In this document: piece by piece, positions 56,198 to 64,000 of the stretch
How the letters are laid out: each line of letters starts with the position of its first letter
How positions within the stretch are numbered: position 1 is the first letter of the stretch
Assembly: GCA_947579605.1 (NCBI GenBank)
Contig: OX388313.1
Coordinates: 30,135,214-30,199,213, forward strand
Direction: 5' to 3'
DNA length: 64,000 nt
Source: Athripsodes cinereus
Taxonomy: Eukaryota; Arthropoda; Insecta; Trichoptera; Leptoceridae
Translations under genes and position numbers: made by a program
Notes under the pieces: generated by a model
The model's input: only the letters and a program-made list of their open reading frames with translations
Told to the model about the DNA's origin: nothing
Database searches by the model: none

Positions 56198-57596
56198 TTT
56201 AAAATAGGAAGTGTCTAGCGTGCCGCTAGCGGCACTATAGTCTAATTTACTAAAATGCCGCTGACGGCAACGTAAGCATGAAATAGCTAGTTTGCCGCTA
56301 GTTGCCACATTATAAACATTGTGAAGATAGCTACAATACAATACTGTCAATTAGCGCGTTGATGCTATGGTTGATGCGTGTGTTGTGTTTGGGTGAAGTG
56401 AAAGGTTATTTTTATCCTATCTACCGGGCGACTCGCCAAAGGCTCCAATATTTTCTATTATGAACCCTGATGGCAGCTTCAATTGTAGACCTATATACTC
56501 ATATATTTATTTATTCTTTACTGACATTGATTACAAGCAAATTCATACAAAAATACATTTAAAACAAATACAATCGTACACTCAATATACAGAGGGCGAG
56601 TTTATCGCAGAGGCGTGATTTCTTTCCAACTAACCCAATCCATACCTGTATTGTTCTAAGATATTTATATTTGTATGTTTTAGCATTTTAATTCTTCCTG
56701 TCACTTTTATTTAATAAACTACCTGAAATTTATGATTATTATTTTGGTAAAAGAGGGATCTTAATTGGTCTCCTCATTGTTGTTTTTTTAATGTTTGTAG
56801 ATACTTATTGTTTCAACTGTTTGATCCACACAGAATAAATGAAATAAAATGAAATAAATTAAATACCTAGCATGGGTATCCCTTGTTAGATACTTTCGAG
56901 TGTAGTTAGATAGGATTTCATATATATCATGAACTAGATATGGTTCTATTATTAATTAAATTTACAATGTAATCCTTGTAATATTTCATTGGACAAATGC
57001 TATTATTATTCCTATACAGTGTGTATGTAGGGATTGGAATGTGTGGTATTCGACTCTCTCTGCCTACCTTGCAAGGGATCAAAGGTCTTTCAAATTGTAT
57101 GTGATACATTTTTCTTTTTCTATAGTAGGTATCTAACCGTAATGATAAACACATCCTGTGATGATGAAATAAGTTTCCCTTTTATTTTTCAGATTAACAA
57201 GTTTGGAGTAAGTATGTTTCACGTAATATAATTAATGTTCTCTCAGTGATTCCAATAATTCTTCTTTACACAGATGCAACCCTATCATGTATGAGATTCT
57301 CCTAAGTAGGTTTGCAAATAAAAATGTAGTGTACTATTTGGTGCTTAAGCAATTATAATTAAGTACATAAAAACTGTTCTTATTGTTAATTAATTAATGT
57401 ACTTAAAATTACATTATCACTAAGTTAACATCTTTAAAACTAGTCTCACTACGGTTTAATATAGAATTCTGTGTGATCCTTATTTAGTAAAAAATGTGAT
57501 TTACTTGACAGAAAAATGATGCGCGCGCATTGCCGGCAATTTAGTCCCCAGTACTAAACAACCGCTAGCGGCTTTTTAGACACTTCCTTTAAAATA
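56198..57596. mobile_element. TIR element (56207-57587) with 9-bp target duplication
   Basis: TTTAAAATA occurs at 56198-56206 and 57588-57596. Between them the ends are inverted copies: GGAAGTGTCTA, four or so variable bases, then GCCGCTAGCGG. The palindrome GCCGCTAGCGGC or close variants (GCCGCTGACGGC, GCCGCTAGTTGCC) recurs three times in the left 130 bp. The 1381-bp interior has no transposase. A 9-bp duplication suits Mutator-like or Merlin-like transposases; which one is undecided. Confidence 0.85.
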
Positions 57597-58685
57597 TTAC
57601 AATAATTCATTATGTACTATCAAAGACTTTTATGGTATTACTAACTATCGAAATCTCTCATGTACTACATAATAAGTAATAATACAATGCACAAACATCA
57701 ATATAGGTACTATATGTAAGTACTATACGATGCAATCACGAGTTTCACTTTTGGCTTCACGTGTTTTGGTACAAAGGTGTGTCATGCGCTACTCTCCTAT
57801 AAAGTACAATCTACGTTTTAACCTACTATCAACAATTTGAAATAATGTCTGTATGTTTGAAGTATTCTCAAAGTCTCGGTAGACTGTTGTTTATTAATTA
57901 ATTACTCTAAATTTGTACAAAAATGTATTTTTGACTTGTGATTTTTTATTATTGCATCTGTAAGTGTTTGTTTACTATTATACTGCTTGATTAACATGTA
58001 TAAGGCTCACGTAATAAATTAATTAATTAAATCGGGGAAATTAAAATACGATTTTCATCATTTTTTAACATGCCATTGTAAAGGGAGGCAAATATTATTT
58101 TTGCCCGGAGCGACTATACACTACTAAATCAGGCCCTGCGTTGAGATGGACGCGTCTAACCTTCACCTTAGTTTGTGATACGCAATAGCACCATGTTAAT
58201 GTTATGCAATCCTATAATACATACAGCGCTGCGATGTTGTTATTAGTATTACGACACATGGCCAGCTTTCTATTGCCTACTCCGTACTCACAACATATGG
58301 GAAGGTACTTTATTTAACTTTACGATTATATTTTGTAGTACGATAAATAATACCTACTGATTATATTTTTAAGGTCACACACCATGAAATTTAGTAGGGA
58401 CTTGAAATAGACAAATCATTTTTTCCACATTTAAGCTACCATATATTATAATGTATATCGTTTTATACTATTGATGTATCTTTACTACCTTTGCTGTGCT
58501 TTCATTCAAAGCTTTTGAAAGCTTTTTACATTTGACATACATTTTATGATGAGAACGGAAACTAGTTAAAGTCTGCTTATTAATTAAAGAAAGACACGAT
58601 GGAATTATCAAAAACTTGCTAAAATTTAAAATAGGTGTATTGTAAGTTGAGAAAGAAAAAAAACCACTAGAAAGACTTCTTTTGA
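57597..58685. other. Unassigned AT-rich stretch
   Basis: No gene or repeat family is recognised. Confidence 0.4.
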
Positions 58686-58765
58686 CTAAAAAGATTTTCG
58701 AAGAAGTCGAAAGACGTCTTTCTTGTGTTTGTTTAACCTACAGTAGAAAGGAAACAATTAATATA
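58686..58765 (-). mobile_element. F-family single arm
   Basis: GAAGAAGTCGAAAGACGTC and CCTACAGTAGAAAGGAAACA match the arm seen at 40030-40105. It directly precedes a SINE-A copy. Confidence 0.65.
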
Positions 58766-58767
58766 TT

Positions 58768-58946
58768 TTTTTATTTTAAAAAGAGACATATCTGGATTTT
58801 TGTTATAAACCCAAATACAACCTTATACACCTTTCACAGTAAGCTAAAAGCTTATGTCGTGAAAGAGGAGAGTGCCGACACCTGGGATCGGACCACGCAC
58901 CCCCTGTGTACGAGGCCGACACTCTAACTCCAGGCTACCGACGAAC
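58768..58946 (-). mobile_element. SINE-A copy, full length
   Basis: On the minus strand the head GAGTTCGTCGGTAGCCTGGA is followed by a mutated B-box GGTCCGATCCC, CTTTCACGACATAAGC and the tail AACAAAAATCCAGATATGTC. Confidence 0.88.
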
Positions 58947-59439
58947 TCAATTATTGTCACCACATTTCTTTTGTTTTCTCTTAGTAATTTTTTATCATCT
59001 TAATTTGATGTGAAATGCTCATTACGTAGGTATCATTTGTTCACAGCTCGTTAGGTGCTAATGTTTCTACTTCCACAATTCGGTAGAATTATTCTAACTC
59101 TTTAGAACTTTCACTTATCACACTTGGTCGAGGTCTATTGCCCAGGTGACAAAAAAATGTGATCGGGCCTTATTTAAACAGATTGAAATTTGAGGGGTCT
59201 AATCTTTTAAACAGGTAGTTTAAAACAAACACCTGCTTTTGGTGTGGTTATAGTTTGTTTAGGTTGAACTAATAATGGAGCTGAGAAAAATTTGAAAGTG
59301 ATAATATTACCAACTCACATACTTCCGAAGGTCCAACAGTTTTTGTAGAGATTTATTTAACTTACAAAACAGTGGATCTCCAAGCCTTTTGATCTTATAC
59401 AATAATAAGTCAGTCGTCTCTAGCCTTTAGCACCTTCAG
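58947..59439. other. Unassigned stretch
   Basis: No gene is recognised. Confidence 0.4.
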
Positions 59440-59947
59440 ATTTCAGTCACACTTAGGGAGCGAACGGGAAGAAACCTTAAAAAACCTTAATGCCACCAAG
59501 TCCTTATCTAAAAGAGAGAATATTCAAATATACAATACGGTTATAAGACCAGTGGTCATTAATTACAAAATAAAGGGAAAGGAAACCTATAGAAGACTAT
59601 TAGGAATTTCCTGGAGAGACCACATCACAAACGAAGAAGTTCTTCAAAGAATCGAAGGAGGAAGGCACCTGCTCAAGATCTTGTTAGAAAGGCGTGCAAG
59701 GTGGATCGGCCATGTAATACGACAAGAAGGCCTCTTGCATGCCGTAATGGAGGGTATGACCGAGGGGACATACTCTAGGGGACGCCCACGCCGAGAGTAC
59801 CTGGAGGACCTGCTGGTGGACATGCGCTGCTCATCATATGCAGAATTCAAAAGAACCGCACAAGACAGGGAGGAGTGGAGGAGAAGAATTAAAGAGATAA
59901 TTGCTGCAAACCAATCCCAGGATTGAAACCAGAGAGAGAGAGAGAAA
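59440..59947 (+). pseudogene. LINE RT C-terminal fragment with internal deletion
   Basis: SLSKREN-like residues, QIYNTVIRPVV (59527-59560), then ETYRRLLGISWRDHITNEEV, RARWIGHVIRQEGLLHAVME, RGRPRREYLEDLLVDMRCSS and DREEWRRRIKEII lead to a stop at 59926. The usual YGSETW block between PVV and the RRLLGI part is missing, so a deletion has occurred. Related to 42330-42960. A (GA)n run (59929-59944) may be its tail. Confidence 0.85.
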
Positions 59948-60410
59948 TGGAAAGGGGGGGGGGTGATTACTGAGTATCCATTGATTTATAATTTAAAATT
60001 GAGGTTAAAATTGAACTGAGAAGTCTTATGGAGACATTTGATAGGTATCTGAAACATTATACCATAAAAATAGCATGTGTGCTCGATTTAAAACAATATA
60101 AGCCTTTTCAAACAATGGATAGTAAAAATTGATAAACAGCAATAAAAAGTGTACAACAGGTGATTTGAACAGTATAAAAAGTATCATTCAGACTGTTTCA
60201 CTTTGGGTGATTATCCAGAGTGTCAGGATCAAAGCTATTCATCGAAAGTGAAAGCGTCTGTTCACATTTATTCATCCTATGCTTTCACTGCCATGTCAAA
60301 ACTTACGGTCATGTTGTGTGTAGTTTGACGTATTTTCGAAAAAAAAATTATTAGGTATACTTTATTTAAGAAATATACATAGGTATGTACATTATAATTA
60401 ATTAGGTATT

Positions 60411-60490
60411 TGAAACAAGTGTTTCTTTCTACTATAAGTTATTGATCACGAGAGAGACGTCTTTCGACTTATCAGGTCATTATCAATAAT
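60411..60490 (+). mobile_element. F-family single arm with hammerhead-like motif
   Basis: GAAACAAGTGTTTCTTTCTA, CGAGAGAGACGTCTTTCGAC and TTATCAGGTCATTATCAA match the left arm of 5522-5598. The minus strand reads TTGATAAT, then GAC/GTC around a 7-base loop, GAAA and AGACGTCT. Stem I is not conserved here, as the sequence changes at the element edge. Confidence 0.7.
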
Positions 60491-60914
60491 ATAATAAATT
60501 ATAATTAAATTAATATATAAACGAAAAATTACAGTTTTTAAAAATTAAAACAAATTCATATAATTCTGGACAGCATGATAATTTTGTTTATGATTCTGGC
60601 ATTCAATAGTAATTCATAGATACCTAATAAGACAAAACTTAGGAAAAACTTGTTTATGTTCGTTTCCTTTCATCAAAATTATGTTGGGCGGTAATCGCTT
60701 TCTTCCACTATCGCTAGTGATCAGTGAAAAACCATAACCTGACCCAACTATACAGCTTCCAGGTTCTACGTTGCCTAGAAAACTCTGGTGCACTTTGATT
60801 GAACAGACTAAGGAGTGGTGTCGGATGCACAGCGTCACACCTACATCAATGGGGCCTCGCAGACTCTTCGTAATGTGTGTGTGATGCTGACCAAACAACA
60901 GACCACGTTGTGAA

Positions 60915-61072
60915 CTACACCACCACGGCACATCCCACAAGTGGGGTAGCCAGCAGACCAGCTGCATATATGCAAGCTGTCTTCTCCGTGCCAACATAAA
61001 ACTAAGACATTAAGACAAACTTATGGAGAAGAGTGGGAGACCAATTCTTTACCGGGTGCTCCACGGGATACA
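60915..61072 (+). repeat. R-repeat copy with internal deletion
   Basis: CACCACGGCACATCCCACAA, GTGGGGTAGCCAGCAGACCA, CAAGCTGTCTTCTCCGTGCC and TTTACCGGGTGCTCCACGG are present. The middle part (from CAGGATGGGTGG to the CACTCGAAA block) is missing. Confidence 0.8.
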
Positions 61073-61298
61073 CACGTTGTGAACACATGTCTCAAATATT
61101 CATACGCTAGTGGGTTGCAACCACTTAGTTTAGGGTAGGGCGTCGCGATTTCATGGCTACGGGGCCTTGAGATTTGAGCATGACGGGTTTAATCATAAAT
61201 GGAGAAGAAGACTATTGATGAAACGTCTATTCACACTTTTTCATTTTGGAGGATTATCCAGAGTGATCGCTGAAAGTGAACAAGTGTGAATACCCCTT

Positions 61299-62067
61299 TA
61301 AACTGCAGACCAGAAATATACCTATTTAATAAACTAATAACAGCTACGATGAAATGATTGATACCTGGTATTGATACAATTACTAATGATTCAATATGAT
61401 ATTGTAGCTACAATAATGATGATGAAGAGACAATGGACAATAAAAATATAAATATTATTATTCATAATGATATCAAACATCGATCCATAGAAGATGAAAC
61501 TTCATGACTGCTGACTGGACAATGATAGTGCAATAAGAGTATGATTGGTTAATAAAAATATAAACATTATTGTAGAAAAATTATAGTTTTGTATCGATAG
61601 TGAAAGTAAGTAATCAATTTAAAATTGTTTCGGTTCATCAGCATGTATGTTTGTTGGTTCATATTTATTTATTTATTTATTTATATATCTATGGCGTGAG
61701 CCTTTTACATGTTTAAAAATACACAAAAAATTATACAAATCAAGTTTCTCATTCACAAGACAGTTGGAGCAAGACATGAACAAAAATTGGCGAAGAACAA
61801 AACACAAATGGGAATCAATTCATAATAACAATAATTTTAGTTAAATCAAAAAATTTTGGAGTGTCAGTATAGAATGTCAATGAAATGTTTAGTACTTGAT
61901 ATGTCAAGAATTAAAATAAAAAAAATAAAGAAGAAAAAAAAACTTTATGAAATGGTACATATAATTTAAATGTCATAAGAAATGTAGTAAATAGTTGAAA
62001 TGTCAAAAGAATTAGTCTATAATAGATTATAAAGACAATAAATAAAATAGAATAAATATTATTTTTT
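61299..62067. other. Unassigned stretch with (TTTA)n
   Basis: An ATTTATTTATTTATTTAT run occurs near 61663-61686. No gene is recognised. Confidence 0.4.
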
Positions 62068-62237
62068 TTATAAAGAGATATCTGGGTTTTGTTATAAACT
62101 CAAATACAACCTTATACACCTTTCACAGTAAGCTAAAAGCTTGTGTCGTGAAAGGGAAGTTTGCCGGCACCTGGGATCGAACCACGGACCCCTTGTTCAT
62201 GAGACCGAGACTCTACCTCTAGGCTACCGACGAACTC
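62068..62237 (-). mobile_element. SINE-A copy, full length
   Basis: On the minus strand the head GAGTTCGTCGGTAGCCTAGA is followed by the B-box GGTTCGATCCC, CCGGCAAACTTCCCTTTCAC and the tail ACAAAACCCAGATATCTC. The B-box is intact. Confidence 0.9.
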
Positions 62238-62314
62238 TTGTAATTATTGTATTAACTGTCGGTCAAAAATATCAACTTAAGTTATTTATTTTATTTACAT
62301 ATATAAACACAGAA

Positions 62315-62585
62315 ACGTCTTTCGTCTTGTAAAGACATTCTCAATCTGATCAGATCTGATGAAATCTGATCAGATTGACTAAGTCCTAACATACGTCTTT
62401 CGTCTTGTTAGGACATAGTCAATCTCAATCTCAATCTCAATCAGATTTCATCAGATCTGATCAGATTGAGAATGTCTTTACAAGACGAAAGACGTCTTTC
62501 TCGAGAATAAATCATGTAGTAGAATAAAACATTTTGTTTTATTAATTTCGTTGTGGAATTCTACTGCCTAAACACCGACACAGTA
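62315..62585. mobile_element. Foldback element F5 with nested hairpins
   Basis: Arms 62315-62370 and 62440-62495 are perfect 56-bp inverted repeats. They contain TTTCGTCTTGTAAAGACATT and TCAATCTGATCAGATC. Between them a second hairpin (62373-62391 with 62406-62424) and a TCAATC tandem (62418-62442) are nested. Bases 62496-62585 continue as the outer part of an F-family arm (CGAGAATAAATCATGTAGTA, GTGGAATTCTACTGCC, AACACCGACACAG). Three copies of the GTC/GAC hairpin followed by GAAAGACG are present, the middle one diverged. Confidence 0.8.
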
Positions 62586-64000
62586 AATAAATAAATTAAT
62601 AGTTAATTTACTAAACCTTATTTTATGAATTTTTGACACAATCGGATGTCGAAACTCTGTGTCATGTAGGTACTCCTAAAAGAGGTTCACATAATATGTA
62701 TGTGTTTCATATACAGCATATTATCTACCAAGTTAATACCTATTCAAATAGGTCAACTATCGGTGAATAAAAATCAAGTGGAATGATTAATCTAGAGTGG
62801 TTCAAAACATATGTAATTTACTAAACCTTCTTAAAAGACTAAACTATGCCTTGTTGAAAGTATAACATAACTAGCCGTATGAAATGATAGTCTTTATTAA
62901 TTAATAAATCAAACAATGGATAGTAAATTATATATTGTATGTATCTAGTTGCAATGTTATGACGAACTGTTATACTTGATAATGATAATATGCATTCTAT
63001 TAAAGACATTGAACCTAGAAAATATATCTGCATTACTGCAGGTACTGGATGGAGGATCATCTTTCGCATTCTATGTAATATATTGAAGTTGAAGACAGTG
63101 ACTTTAATTTTTTTATTATAGACTGTAAATTCAAAGGAAACATTGATAATGCGACCAATCAAATATTGCGACCAATATAATTTCATATTATCAGTCAGTC
63201 TTAAAGGAGCGTTGGTCCAAAAAGATACATACGTTCAAAATATCTCCCTCGAGTCTCTCGTTGTAGAGGCATTTATAAAACTTTACTTATTACTGTTGAT
63301 TCAGAATAATGTATTGGTGGTCTATATTATATTGGAAGAGCAATTTTTTTAATATTCTGATCATACAGGTACATATTATAAACATGCCTATGTTTTGTGT
63401 TTCAGACTTGAAGTACATTCATTGTTTTTTTTATTGTAAAGGATTTTTTATGAATTTCAAGTATAAAGGATGTTCTATACTTCAGCATTAGTAGGAGAGA
63501 GACCATTATGATCTTAATGTAATTGAGTAATACAGCGCAATATGATTACTATTATTATTAATTTAGTAACACAATTTTAGATTTTACGTCAATTTTGTAC
63601 TGGACTGCCAGTATACAGTAAGTCTATGATTGTAGAACTGATAGTGTTTGTAATATAAATCCAATTAATTGTCCTATTAAAGTATTGTTTTTTTCTTGTT
63701 TTAATTATTCATAATAAAAAATGTATAGGTGTTAATGAACTTAGTAAAAATATATGCGACATAATATTGCTAATTAATTATTACTGGAATGTGACAAGGG
63801 CGTCTCGTATCCAGACTAGAGGAGGGCAGGTGTCTCACTACCAGTTCAAAAATAGTATCAAAGTATGCAAAAATGATGTGATGTAATGAATGGCGAGTAA
63901 TATGCGATGCTGTAACTGGTCGTGGATTGGAAGATAGAATGCCATAGAGGGGTTAGAAAAAGTATCCTTCCTAGTTCCAGAATATTAGTGGTGAGGAGTT
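62586..64000. other. Unassigned AT-rich stretch
   Basis: No gene, SINE or inverted repeat is recognised. Frames of 60-115 codons (for example minus strand 62839-63186) have no motif. Confidence 0.4.

Larger units (their letters stand above)
60177..61298 (-). mobile_element. TIR-1 family element with two nested insertions
   Basis: The left end AAAAGTATCATTCAGACTGT and the inverted right end AAGGGGTATTCACACTTGTT are both flanked by TA (60175-60176 and 61299-61300). The inner order (GGTCATGTTGTGTGTAGTTT, AAAAACTTGTTTATG, TCGCTAGTGATCAGTG, GATGAAACGTCTATTCACAC) is the reverse of 14314-14731. The extra length comes from an F-family arm at 60411-60490 and an R-repeat at 60915-61072. The 127-codon minus-strand frame at 60614-60997 spans these pieces and is not a gene. 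Confidence 0.75.

Overview
This window is repeat-rich, AT-rich animal DNA, most likely from an insect. A lepidopteran is my best guess, from the many TAGGTACCTAC-type words, the BEL/Pao and L2-like retroelements and the tRNA-derived SINEs; this is inference, because nothing in the window is a taxonomic marker. I found no convincing host protein-coding gene, no stand-alone tRNA or rRNA gene, and no prokaryotic features. Nearly everything I can name is transposable-element derived.

The centrepiece (43.6-55.5 kb) is a nest. A complete BEL/Pao LTR retrotransposon (43868-52067) has two 1444-bp LTRs with no difference I could find, a 5-bp target duplication ACTCT, a primer binding site resembling the tRNA-Tyr 3' end, a polypurine tract and one uninterrupted 1743-codon gag-pol frame. 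It lies just upstream of, or in the 5' part of, an L2-like LINE (ORF 52153-55240) whose endonuclease and RT motifs survive but whose frame is broken once by an extra T and once by a stop codon. That LINE is flanked by minus-strand pieces of an older LINE (43601-43770 and 55279-55497) that may once have been continuous.

The flanks hold: two SINE families (A: five copies; B: three, one interrupted); an unclassified ~235-bp repeat (called R here) with about a dozen copies or fragments; 3'-terminal fragments of several LINE families; several non-autonomous DNA elements with terminal inverted repeats (571-1106, 8280-8825, 12581-13753, 14314-14731, 18353-18522, 37279-37993, 56207-57587, 60177-61298); tandem arrays with 178-bp and 169-bp periods; and large near-perfect hairpins at 5522-5688 and 62315-62495.

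The least expected signal is a short structured motif found at several of these places (4040-4085, 5576-5612, 25405-25446, 29535-29600, 38005-38045, 60430-60490, 62315-62495). It reads YTGANRAT, then a hairpin, then GAAA, then a short palindrome. It resembles a hammerhead-ribozyme core with a minimal stem III; the hairpin bases covary between copies and the position-3/position-8 pair switches between C-G and U-A. It often sits inside inverted repeats, as in Penelope-like or retrozyme-like insertions. One recurrent extra nucleotide argues against a canonical hammerhead, so this is a hypothesis. Coordinates of diverged repeats are approximate because they were read by eye.
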